From NCBI GenBank assembly GCA_000320545.1, contig ADNK01002885.1, positions 1-46,058 of the forward strand: DNA of 46,058 nucleotides, read 5' to 3'. Below the pieces are notes generated by a model, which saw nothing but the letters and a program-made list of their open reading frames with translations, ran no database searches and was not told the DNA's origin. The DNA is from Bigelowiella natans CCMP2755 (lineage: Eukaryota; Cercozoa; Chlorarachniophyceae). Position numbers and translations under genes: made by a program. Shown piece by piece: positions 26,213 to 38,823 of this stretch. The stretch's first letter is position 1. Every line of letters begins with the position of its first letter.

Positions 26213-27813
26213 TTAGGCCATAGAAGACAAAGAGCCAAGACAAGGCAGCTTTCCACCTTGATACTTTTCAACGAGTAATTTTGCGAGAGGGATAGAGAGG
26301 CCTTGGAGGTCTTGCTCCTTTGTAGTACCACCAATCTTTATTACAACACCCTTTGGAGGAACCTGATTCATGATGGAACCATTTTCGTACATTTACACAC
26401 ATCAAATCAACAAATCTAGATATAACTTATATCAAGATTTCAAGATATATTAGCGATATTGATATTCTATTAGACTTTACAAATCATGTGTTATTATCCG
26501 TGTTATACATGTTGCAAAACTGCACACCTCCTTGAGAACGGAAGAACAATCGAAGACATTGCCGTCAATGACAAGAGTAACCGAATTACGTATTTCTTTG
26601 ACTTGAGCGAGAGAGAAATTCTTAGAAGGAATCCTCTTTGGATCAATTCCCCCAAGAGAAGCATACAATGCTTGAGGCCTGACCTTTTCATCTTTAGGCA
26701 CCATCCACCCTCCAGGTTGAGGGCCTACGAACAAATACGAGCATTCATTGATCAATATTTTAGACCCATCATCATCCTGCCCTGCATATATCTGATAATA
26801 AACTTGTTTACCTGCAAGAGTAGGACACTCAAACCATACAGCCCCGTTCCCCTCCTTTCTGTCTTTATCTTCACATTTATGAATTTTTAGTCTATAGGAG
26901 CTGTTGTTCAGCATACCCATTACCTAAGAAGAAGAAGAGTGTTCAAAGTCAAAATAAATCTCTCATCATTCATATCATAATACAGGTAAGCTAATCTACT
27001 GATCTAGACTCACATTCCAGGCGATGTGAAGTGGTTGCGTATTATGGTCAGAGTCCCATGCACGACACCGGATTTCAGACGAATTACAGAGCAATTCAGT
27101 TTCGAGTTGAATGGACCTTTTTGTAAGATATATGGATATCAAGAAGAACTCATATCATATCAATCAGCATCAACGATGGATTTGGGGGAGGAGAGAAATG
27201 AGATCATGTATTACTACTACTACTACCATGCGAACAATAATAATCCTTGATTTTATGCGGATTTTGTTTAACATTAGAACATTGCAAATCCGATCCCTGC
27301 TACCAACCCAATCATTATTACCAGTGTATCCAGCACCAATGTTTCCCTCTCGAGTCGAAGTTGTCCATGCATTTCTCCTTCGCATTCTTCTTATACCTAG
27401 ATTATTAATTGAAGAACACATGGTGCATATATATTATGTTGTTGTGATCATTATCATCACCAGTACTTTATCATCCTCAAACTCCTTGACATTATATAAT
27501 CGTAGCAGTAAACATCATTGTTATTTTAAAGATAGTAGTGAGAAGAGTGTTACAACTACTACTACTACCACCACGCACTATGATTACCATTCACGTTCAA
27601 ATCTTTGGATCTGTGCGGCCATCCACGTCACCCCTGTAATAAAGAATCAACTAACGAATCAACAATAACAAACATAGAGTAATACAATTAGTAGTATAGT
27701 AATGGTAGTAGTAGTAGTAATAGCAGCAGCATATATACGGCAAAATGATCAGAAATAACAATCATCACATAGAAATAAATGTCAGTTTATGATGGTACTG
27801 GTGCTCCACCCAT

Positions 27814-27850
<37 letters not shown>

Positions 27851-27874
27851 TTATAAAAATAAAAAATATATTTC

Positions 27875-27916
<42 letters not shown>

Positions 27917-30900
27917 TTGTACGTTATCTTTCGTATGATTATCACCTTGATCGATTGACACTTCACACCGAATAACCTTCCTCCCTCCTCCTCCATAAGC
28001 ATACCCCCTTACAGTGTATTTCTTACCAGGGGCTGGATGGATGATTTCCTTATGCTCTGGAGATCTGATTGCCTAAACAATATTAGTAGCACACATGTGT
28101 TCTCCATCAGTCAAGAAGGCAAGGATATTAGAGACGATAAGAACAACGAGAAGATGACATGCCATCTTTGGTAAAATGCGTCGTTATGTTGTGTGTGTGT
28201 GTGTGTTGGTCCATCCAATTAGATTCCTAGTGTAGTAGTAGTAGTAGTAGTTGTAGTATTAGCAGTAGTAATAGTATAACCGATTGGATATTGATATCGT
28301 TGATAATGAAGTCTGGCCTGTGCCACCAATCTTCTTCATTAGCACGCTCAGCTGTTACCTGAGGAAAGTGAGTGGGAGGAAGAGGAGGAGGAGCATCACC
28401 ACCATCATACTGCTGCTGCTGCTGCTGCTGCTACTACTACTACCACTACTGCTACTACTACTACTACTACTACCTCCGAAGGAAGTACTCGGTTATCATA
28501 GTAATGGAAGTGGTTTGTTGACTCTTTGTCAGATACTTCAATGTGTGATAACCACTTGACCATACGTCCTCCAATAAATCCAGGAATGATGATACGAAGG
28601 GGAAACCCGTGGTCAGGGGACAGAGGTAATCCTATTATAATTATTATTATTATTATAAATACCAGAGAAGATAAATGTATAGAATCAATGAGAAGAGGAG
28701 GAAAAACAATTCCAACGCAAAATGTGCGGATGTCATGTCAACAACGCTTAATATAAAATCCATTTCGAGCATCATATATGTACATATATTTTGTGGTGCT
28801 ATACATATATACTCACACTATATAAATCAACACCGTTCTGTGCATAGGCCAAAATAACATCCCAATTATCGTTCATTGCACGATCGATGGCGATAGAAGT
28901 ACCATATGATCCTGTGTTATTAGGAAGAGGAAGGTGGAAAAGAAAGAGGGTAGTAAAATTAGTCTAGTGGTTAGGTTCTTCCTATAGTCGGATAGTTAAA
29001 AGCTGCTACGCATCAGGTATTTCGGGTTATTCTTCTCTTCTTATTTACTTCTACTTTGTTCTTTTTTACTACCATCTTGTCCTTTAGGCAATTCTTTCAA
29101 AGGCCCTCGAAAGCAGACGAATTTGGCAGATTTAGTAGCAGTGTCGGCAATACCTCCACAGTGTTTTATAACTGTGGACAGTCGTACTCCTACAGGTGGG
29201 GCGGTGTATGTATTATTATTTGCTCGATAAATGGAGCTATTTCAGGGGAAACTTAATTTATCATGCTACTATATCCTCTTCCCTCCTATAGTACTCACTA
29301 CTACCTTTCCAAACACTGGTTGCATGTGCAGCAGCACCCCATGAAAAGCCAAGGCCCTTCTTGACCATATTCTCCTCTTTACGACGATTACCAGCACAAG
29401 GAAACGTACACGGAAATTCATACGATGGCAATGATGCTAGCTGATCCTAAAAAGAAGAAGAAGAAGAATAGAGAGGGAGATGAAGAGGAAGATGTTGTTG
29501 GTAAGATTGGTAATTAGGAACAGGGGGTAGTAGTATATGGGGAGAATGGTTATAATGATAATGTTACGACTCTTATGATGGATAGCACTATCAATAGGTA
29601 TCATTTTGTGGAAACCAAGCAACGAATATTGTTGACTTAAGTAATGTAAGGGACAACATGCCTTCAAAACTGGTTTTACTGGTGATACTGAGATAGACAT
29701 TAGAAACTAATAATACAAATACAACCATGGTGAAAGTCGTTTTGTTCTTCACAAGACCCGTCACAGTAACACGATGTTCATCCCACGATATCCTTGGGAC
29801 CTTCAATTGTTTGTACTTGAAGAACATATACTCCACTTCGAATTGTCATAGATCGAAATGAAGTGGTATTGTAATGATAGTTGAGTTTTTCTACCATTCA
29901 TATATTACCTTCCCGTGGTTGCGAACGAAGTGAATCTTTGTAGGTGTTATAAACCCAGCATCAAACAGATCTTTTAATGGAGGCTCACAGTTAAATGGAT
30001 GGCGTCCTGATTAAGTATATAGTAGTGTGAATAGTATAAGCTAGTGTTCATATCTTTCAGATCTCTGCTAGAGGGTGATAGGAATTCAATTCAAATTTCA
30101 TCAAACAGCACCCAACTAACCAGTAAGACGAATAAGAGAAGGATCTCTCTTAATCCAGGTGTCTGGAGTTCCTGTGTCGCGGCCATCTACATATCCCACC
30201 AACTGACGTGGCTTGTATCTGAGTAGTAATAAGTATATGCGACAGTGACCTATATATAATATTCTGTACAGTAAAGCATATGTGTGTATGTGTGCATATG
30301 TGTGTGTGTGTGTGTGTGTGTGTATTATGATTACCCCATTGCCCTTGGTGAGGGCTTCACGGCGTACGCTATAGAATTCTACAGTGCATGGAATAAGTAA
30401 GTTATTATTAAAGATCTAGCTTACTAGTAAATGTGTGATCATGCAGAATTGAACGTATATTTTCAACACTAAGCTACTGAACCTGGAAAAGGTACGAGAA
30501 AACGGCAAGGACAACTGCCAAAATTAAAAATGTCATGATCATCCCAGAGCCCTGGGCGGCATTTGCGAGGGAATCCACGTTTAAAGCAATAGCAGATGTG
30601 ATGCCTCCAATAAGTGAGGCGATCATCATCATTATCCTTTGTTTTTGAGCTTCTTCGCCGTATCTGCAAGTGCGTGTCCATAACTTAATATTCATGTTGC
30701 TGTAAGGAATTAAATAAAATTGGAAAGGCACCAAGAGGAGTAACAACAGTGGAATCTGGCGAGTATCTTGGGGACACACTTGTGATCGATTAGGAGGCGG
30801 AACCTTTAGTGTCTCTCATCATCATCGCTCAACATCACCATCGACGATTGTGAAAAGACCAAGAAGAGGCGTTTCGACTTCGTTTTCGGTTGCGACATCA

Positions 30901-31147
30901 TTTTTTCCATGTCGCACTTAGAAACTGGCTGCTACGTCTTCGCTTCGATTGAAACTTCTTCTGTTCGGCAAAAGCCACGCTTTGACAGAGGAAGGGCAAC
31001 CGCCGAGCAGTCATTGTCGCAACCCATTGGATGCCCTAAGTTTGCGAACATCGTCATGGATTTCTTCGGGTCGTTTCCCATGATTTTCTTCTTGAATAGC
31101 CGTCCTTTTTCAGAAGAACAACCTGCAATGCAAGTACGTAATGCCAT
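26213..31147 (-). CDS. Assimilatory nitrate reductase, membrane-anchored and lacking the FAD/NADH module
   Basis: Molybdenum enzyme reducing nitrate to nitrite. Eighteen exons close in phase to 696 residues: 30936-31147, 30483-30663, 30335-30378, 30121-30218, 29909-30006, 29726-29800, 29305-29446, 29073-29189, 28834-28911, 28474-28631, 28281-28358, 27946-28072, 27588-27633, 27322-27396, 27014-27116, 26812-26923, 26528-26724 and 26213-26362. Exon 2 encodes two hydrophobic segments. The Mo-pterin domain follows: [30 protein letters not shown], and [11 protein letters not shown] with the Mo-ligand Cys at about 253, then DHGFPLR and [13 protein letters not shown]. The dimer domain has [17 protein letters not shown] and VMGMLNN, then a PGGWM linker. 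From about 618 a cytochrome-b5-like stretch begins (FSLAQVKE...[15 protein letters not shown]), but the HPGG haem-ligand motif reads VPPKG. The second His position is Leu, and the protein stops at TAA with no flavin domain. The first exon is the least certain: an open frame also exists on the other strand. Confidence 0.9.
27815..27912. repeat. (CA)n ... (GT)n inverted pair in a nitrate reductase intron
   Basis: A CA run ending in ACACATGTA and a GT run beginning CTACATGTGTG flank about 30 bp of AT-rich sequence. They are reverse complements, so the intron between the exons at 27588-27633 and 27946-28072 could fold into a long hairpin. Confidence 0.8.
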
Positions 31148-31461
31148 GTAAATTGTTTAATCGTAGATCATTTCTAGATTTTTAAATTAAAAAGCATGGA
31201 CGCATATGTAAAAATGGAGGCCATTTTCACATGAAAAAGGCGCTGTTCTCGACGAACCGTGTTGTTAAAGAACACCAGAATGGAGCTGGAGGAAGAGAAG
31301 AAGAAGAAGATTGTGATGATGCAGCCTCAGATAATCATTTCATAGTCGAAAGTCAGGAGAAAATCATCTATCTCACACTTCAAGTCCGAAGCTCCTCCCT
31401 ACCAACCACAATTTGTTGCACAGAGGCTCTTTTAAGGAACAACCCCAAAGCGCCATTCTCT
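31148..31461. promoter_or_regulatory. Bidirectional promoter between nitrate and nitrite reductase genes
   Basis: The two starts are only about 314 bp apart and face away from each other, so both promoters must lie here or in the first exons. A 17-bp palindrome, AAAATGG-AGG-CCATTTT, sits at 31211-31227. It is a candidate binding site for a shared regulator, by position and symmetry only. The nitrite reductase frame stays open upstream to an ATG at 31231. If that start were used, only 83 bp would separate the genes. Confidence 0.6.
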
Positions 31462-31822
31462 ATGCTGAGACTGTTGCTCCTTTCCGCCATATGTACAGCG
31501 ATTCCTGTAAATGCTGCGATAAGAAGAACATCGTTATCCGGAGGTGATTGCTGCCCTTGCGATATGACAGAGTCGTTGATGTATTTGTGTAAAATATCCT
31601 TGTGATGTTCATCCTGGCTTATTAATTAATCATTTCTGCTGCAGCAGTTTCCCGATCAACAACTCCTCACCGGTCCACAAAGGAGTTTGGAAGGAAGAAG
31701 AGGATGCTACGGTTATCAAAGTAAATATTTTCATTTTAAAATATGTAACATTAGAACAACACCGAACAACATCAGTAAGTATCAGCCAGGCTCCTCAGGC
31801 ATAACAACACAAGATTACAAAC

Positions 31823-31856
<34 letters not shown>

Positions 31857-32372
31857 GTAGAATGATACACGATGAAAAGAGAAATGATGAACGTGCATTG
31901 AAAGGTGCTGTTTCTCAATTGTATCATGTAGATTTACTACGACAGCAACTGCTGGATTCACTGAGTCATCTTATGATGACGACAACGGTTACAAGGTGAT
32001 GATGATGATGATGGTGATCATGATGAATGTTTAATAACGTGCAATATTCGAGTTACAAGGTGATGATGATGATGGTGATCATGATGAATGTTTAATAACC
32101 TGCAATATTCAACGACAGTTGGTTGTTACGAAAAAGGAATTACATTTGATTTTATTTATTTGTCACATATTGTTCCCAGAAAGCATCAGAAAGAAGATTT
32201 GGTGATAGTGATTGGCCACAGGTGAGTGGGAGACATACTGCCTATATAAATCAACAATAATAATTCATCAAACTGCAAGATGATTACACTTCCATAACTC
32301 TAGGTGGGTCATGGTATATTGTAGATAGAATTTTCAACGTTGCGTACTTTTTTTTAAGTTTTAAACGAGGCT

Positions 32373-32408
<36 letters not shown>

Positions 32409-32865
32409 TCTCTCCCCTTTCTCTCTGTCACATAAAACTTCATTATGATTGGTTTTTTACTCTATTTAAAAAATAATAATATGTGAATTAATAGTAGCTA
32501 TCCCCCTTATTATTCTCTCTCTTTTATTGATGATAATACGAATACAGTATGGAACCAAGTATCTCCCAAAGCAGACCATAGAAAGGGCCGAAAGGGTAGT
32601 TAGTAGTACATTGTTTACCAACTATGTGTATAATACTGAGAGAACAACGCTGATGCTATCGTCAATTATGAGGGAAACAAAATTGAGAAGCTAAAGCTAG
32701 AGAAATGTGGGTCAGCTGCCTTTGAAGAAGTTCACGAATTTGCAGGTTGAAGTTACTCTTATCATATCATTGTTGTTAATGTTGGTGGTGGCTAGTAGCA
32801 CTTGTGTAATTGGCACATGAATGAAATAAAGAGTGTGATATGAGTGTGCATGTGTGTGCATGTGT

Positions 32866-32911
<46 letters not shown>

Positions 32912-33213
32912 TAAATGGGTTGTTTATCAGCGTAAAAAAAATAATGTTTGAACAATGCTGTGATTACTGCACTTATGATCAGTCCAATCATCATCACTTA
33001 TGCCGTACTGTGTACACGGATACGACTACTTACTCTTGTTGATTTATCATCAGCCGCTATTCGAGAGGGTACAACAACGTGGGAAGATTTAGATATCGAT
33101 GATGCTGATGTGAGACTCAAGTGGGCTGGGCTATTTCACAGAAGGTTATATTATTATTAACAGCAAATACTAACCTAACTACTGCTGCTACCACCTTTCT
33201 TCTTCTTCATCTT

Positions 33214-33249
<36 letters not shown>

Positions 33250-33515
33250 AGTTGGTAAGTCGTTGATGATCTGTCTTACTCGTCTCACTCATCATAGGAA
33301 AAGAACACCGGGGAGATTCATGATGCGGCTTAAAGTTCCTAATGGGCTGTTGACGTCAGATCATATGCGGTTCTTCGCCGATACCGTTGGGATGTAATAG
33401 AGTGTGTGTGTGTGCGCGTGTGTGTCTTATATATATACATCCAGAGAGATAAATGCTTTTGTAAACATCATTATTATCATCATCACTACTAAATACCACA
33501 TATCTAATGAATTTT

Positions 33516-33547
<32 letters not shown>

Positions 33548-33704
33548 TCATGAACCATGTTGTTTATTTACTTTAAACCACACATCGTTTGCTAGATATC
33601 CTGCTGATGTTGGAGTCATCGATATCACCACAAGGCAAAACATACAGCTTCGAGGTGCGAGTTAATATCCATACATATATACATACATATATTCTATTTT
33701 TTTG

Positions 33705-33772
<68 letters not shown>

Positions 33773-34089
33773 CATAGGTTTTGGTCAATTGATTAGAATT
33801 GAGGAATAATTCTTTTCTGTAATATTAATTATTATTATTCTATCTTGCTCCATTCTACTTCTTTTTCTTTTTCTTGTCTTTTTGTTCTTCTCCTTCTCCT
33901 CTTTATTATTATTACTATTTCTATAACCACAGGCATTGAATTGCAGGATATGACTGAATTAATCGATGGGTTGCAAATGGTAGTAGTTGTTGTTGTTGTT
34001 GTGGTGATGCAGATGTAGTAGCATAGAGAGAAGAAGAAAAGGAACAAAACAATACCAAGAACACATCTAACGAATCTCCACTTGTACTA

Positions 34090-34125
<36 letters not shown>

Positions 34126-34907
34126 GCTTAGTAATACTCATGCCATAGGATGATAAGAGAGAAGTGGCCTCTCAAACGTACAAATACTACTACTGCTACT
34201 ACTACTACTCATGTGATGATATCAGAGAGGCCTCTCAAACGTACAGAGCGGGATGGATAATGTAAGGAATCTTGTCGGATCTCCCATTGCTGGTGAAACT
34301 ACTACACTGCTACTAGTAGAAGATCTAATTTGCCTATTCTTCTTGTCATCATCATGACCTTAGTGATGATCATCATCAATAGCAAGCAACTTCGTGCTGT
34401 GACTACTATTATTCATTCATTCACTAGGTATTGATCCAGAAGAGTTGGTAGATACTCGTGACATTGCGAAGGATATTGATGCAATGATTACAAATGACGG
34501 AAAGGGGAATCCAAAACTAGCTAATCTTCCAAGGAAGTTCAACATAGCAGTGTCAGGTGATTGTAGAAAGATATTTAGAACCTTTTCCAGTGTATTTTTG
34601 ACTTGTTTCACAACTCACCATCATCCGGAGGATTCTCATTCGCCTTTTCACTCTCTCACATATAGTAGCAAGAAGATCCCCATTAGCCTGTTCACTCTCA
34701 TATATAGTAGTAGTAGTACCTGAAAGCAGCCTTCTCCTCCTATTACTCTACTATCACAAATCTCCCCTCCCCCTCCCTTCTTAGGATCGCGTGATGATTT
34801 CGCTCACACAAGCATTAACGATATCGGACTGAGACCTTGCCCAAATAAGGTATGAGTATCATCATATGTTGTTGCAGCAACTGATTAATACTTTAACAAC
34901 ATTTAGT

Positions 34908-34951
<44 letters not shown>

Positions 34952-35002
34952 TATTCAGTAGAAGGATGGAAGGACGGAAGAATCAGCATGATCATACATT
35001 TG

Positions 35003-35038
<36 letters not shown>

Positions 35039-35460
35039 ATTTGAAGAATACAATGCATTGCATCGATATTGCTATACCTCTTATGATTTAAACAATGGAA
35101 GAGGAGGATGAGGAGACTTTCCTTCTTACTGGTGGTCTCTTTCTTTCCTTCCTTCATCTCCTGCTACTGATACTCCTACTACTATTACTTACTTCCTTAC
35201 TCACTCACTCACTACTACTACTACTACACCTGTTTCCCCCCCTCTACCTGATTTGTCCCTTCGTACGTTACGTGCTACTACCATAGGAATCTGGGGAAAT
35301 GGGATTCAATGTGATTGTAGGAGGCTATTTTAGCATTAAAAGGGTTATGGAGTCGATTCCTATGGATATCTGGTAACTATTAAGTAATAGAGCTCATTTA
35401 TACTAACAGCACTCACCATATATTCATTTGTTACTATTGTAAGGGGATGATGATGATGAC

Positions 35461-35496
<36 letters not shown>

Positions 35497-35591
35497 ATGT
35501 TCTAATGATGGTCTTCGCACCGTAACAACATCAAAGGATCAAAGCAGAGGATGCTGCAAGATTTTGTGAAGCAGTGTTACTATACTTCAGG

Positions 35592-35624
<33 letters not shown>

Positions 35625-36432
35625 AACTACAACCACTGCTGCTACAAGTACCTTTTACGTGTACTTTCTATCAGCATGGGTACAGATATACCTTATACCT
35701 ATACTTTCTATCAGCATGGAAGGATTCATTTCTTTTGTTGATATTGTTCAGTTGAATGCAACAAGACTGTTAGTTATACTTCCCAATGTATGGACATTAT
35801 CATCATCATCGTCGTCATTATCATCATCAATATCATCTGTGTATTGATATCCCTTTAAAGGGATAATGGCTCTCGAGGCGATAGGCAAAAAGCAAGACTC
35901 ATATGGCTGATAGAAGATATGGGGTCAGTATGTAAGAACAACAAAGAAGATGAGAGATACTGCTAAAGTCTTATCGAGCTTATTCTATTACAATTATCAT
36001 CTATATTTAATATTACTATTACTATTCACATGTATAGAATGGAGGGATTCCGTCAAGCCATTTCTGACAAATATGACGAGATGTTCCCCAAGAAAAAGGG
36101 AGGAGCGGTAATTCTGACACACAATGATAATAATAATAATAACAATAATAAAAACAGGAGGACAACAAAAACATGATGATGACGATGCTGATGCTGGTGT
36201 GCACGTGTATACAAATATCGTTGAGAATAGCTCATTCAAAGAGTAGTAAGAAGAATGACGTATTACAGTGAACTTAATATAGCAAATTATGATGATGATG
36301 GAATTTTGGTTAAAATGCTGTGTTTGATGTATTGTAAGGCAATTCCAGCACAACCAGAGCCTTGGGCAGTAGCAGGTTTAATAGACGTATGTACCTGTGT
36401 GTTTGTGTTTGTGTTTGTGCGTGTGTGCGTGC

Positions 36433-36477
<45 letters not shown>

Positions 36478-38783
36478 CTGATCTGTGTATCTCTAATGTA
36501 GTTATCAACATACGTGATGATGATTCTTCTGTCCTTGTTTGACTGCAATGAGAAATGAATAACGGCTGATAACAGCAGGGACTAATACTCCTACTCAACC
36601 GCACAAAAAGAGAGATATACTAGGTGTCCATTCACAGGTAATAGGTAGCGGTGATTGATTGTTATGTGCTTGCTTTAATGTAAAATATCATCGAAACATG
36701 ACTGCTACAACAACAACAACAGGCAGCAGTATTTCATCCTTCATATTGCAGTATTAATTGTAGTCACACTGTTCGTCTCTTCGTTGTGTTTGTGATTACT
36801 TCTATAAAACTATCATTATCTCCACCACCACCATCATCATACCTATTCGTAGAAACAAGAGGGCTTAAGTTGGGTTGGCATCAATGTCCCTGCAGGAAGG
36901 ATCTTGCCTGATGAGGTGGTAGCAGTAGTTCTTGTACTAGTACCTGTAGTTGCTGTATTGATCAAGATGAGATAGTGATTATGATGATGATGTTGTTGTA
37001 GCAGTTGTGGTAGTGGTAGTACGTAGCAGTAGTAGTAGTGACTTGATACGTCATTATTTGAAGGAATAGCGTCTGAGTAGTACTCTCATTACCAAATTGA
37101 TTCATTTGAATAATATGTGGTGTTGTATATAATGCTGTTATTCAAGGCTATGGCTCTTGCTGATATTGCTGATAAGTACAGTCAAGGAGAGATTCGGTAT
37201 TATTATTTGTGGAGTGATGATGATGATGATGATGATGATAAGATCCAAATATATGGTGTATGAGAAGTGAAGATATAATAAGTTACTTCTCACCTGCTAA
37301 TGTGATCAATATTGTTTTTCAATAGTAAAATTGTTCTAGTATTGAATTGATGTTGTCCAAATGTAAATAAATATATGCAATCATCTTTTCATATATTCTT
37401 CCTTGTGATGATGCTGACAATATGACAATCTCATCATCATCCTATTAGCCTTACAGTAGAGCAGAATGTAATCTTCCCCAACGTCAACAACACGAAGGTC
37501 GTCATTAAACGAATAAAAAACAAACAGAAGAAGAAGAAGAAAAAGAGCAGCAAGAAGAAGAAGAAACAATGGCGGTTAGCCGAACTAAACCTAATGAGAT
37601 AATGATGATAATGATGTTGATAATGATGATGATGGAGATGGAGATGGAATGGAAGACACTATCTTTCCATGTAAAAGATATATCTAATCCTCCCATTGTA
37701 TGAGAGGAAGAGTCATTGATTCACGTAATTCGTTTGTGAAGAATTGACCGTATATGATGGTTGCCCTTATGTATTGAAGGTTTCTGAGTTGCTGCAGGAG
37801 CCTCTATTCAACATCGGCCACTATTTTATCCCAAAAACAGACAAGGATTTTCCCCTCTCCCGCGGGTAGTAGTGGTAGGCAGCAGTAGTTGATACTACGT
37901 TCATGTCTCACACACTAGGCAGTAGGCAGTAGTAGTAGTACTAGTAGTAGTAGGTCCCTAATAGTTGTAGTAATAGTGTGAATTCTCACATTGTTTCATC
38001 GTCCAAGCAGATGATGACATCATATCCTTTATTATATTTTCTAACCACTTGTCTTGTAATGGTGATTGATGTCATCATCCTTGTTTGTACATCTCTTTAA
38101 TGATTTATATCATTATTATCATCGATACTACCAGACTTGTTTCCTGCACAGGATCGCAATTTTGCGGTGTAGGTAGGTAGCATCAGTGTGGTGTGAGAGT
38201 GTGTGTGAGTGTCTCTTCCAACAAATACAGTGTGGTGTGAGTGTGTGTGTGTGAGTGTCTCTTGCATCAAATACACGTTAGTAATTACTATTTACTGTTT
38301 CGAGTCTGCGATGGATGATCTCCTTAAGATTTGTGAACCGACTAGATTCGCTTGGAACAATTCTGCTGCTCAATTTAGCGCCTGATTTATGTTGATGACG
38401 CAGTTACTATTGTATGTAATGATATGCAACCGCCATCCTTTGGTGTGACATTAAGTAATATCACTATTACTACTCCTACTACTACTATTACTACTACTAT
38501 TGCTACTACTTTTATGACTTCTGCTATTACTTACTACGACTGTTATTATTACATACAGCGTTGATCGAGACTAAGAATCGTGCTATAGAACTTTCAAAAC
38601 GCCTCGAGGAAGAATTAAAAGTAGTAGTAGAAGTAAGTAGTAGTAACAGTGTTCAGTAGGAGGAGGAGGAGGTATATGTGTCGGTCGACATCTATCGTCA
38701 GAATATCATGATGATGATGATGATGAGAATTATCATGATGATGATAACCAATGCGTGACGTGAGTCAACAAATTGGTGAAAAG

Positions 38784-38823
<40 letters not shown>

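Noticed and set aside
28955-29035. A tRNA-Glu-like D-arm string (GTCTAGTGGTTAGG) inside a nitrate reductase intron
   Set aside because: The flanking bases do not form an acceptor stem, no anticodon loop falls at the right distance, and no TTCGA T-loop follows. It is at most a decayed fragment.
30909-31151. Plus-strand 80-codon open frame opposite nitrate reductase exon 1
   Set aside because: The minus-strand frame at 30936-31147 ends in a donor whose phase fits the membrane-anchor exon. The plus-strand frame has no matching neighbours. Kept only as an alternative.
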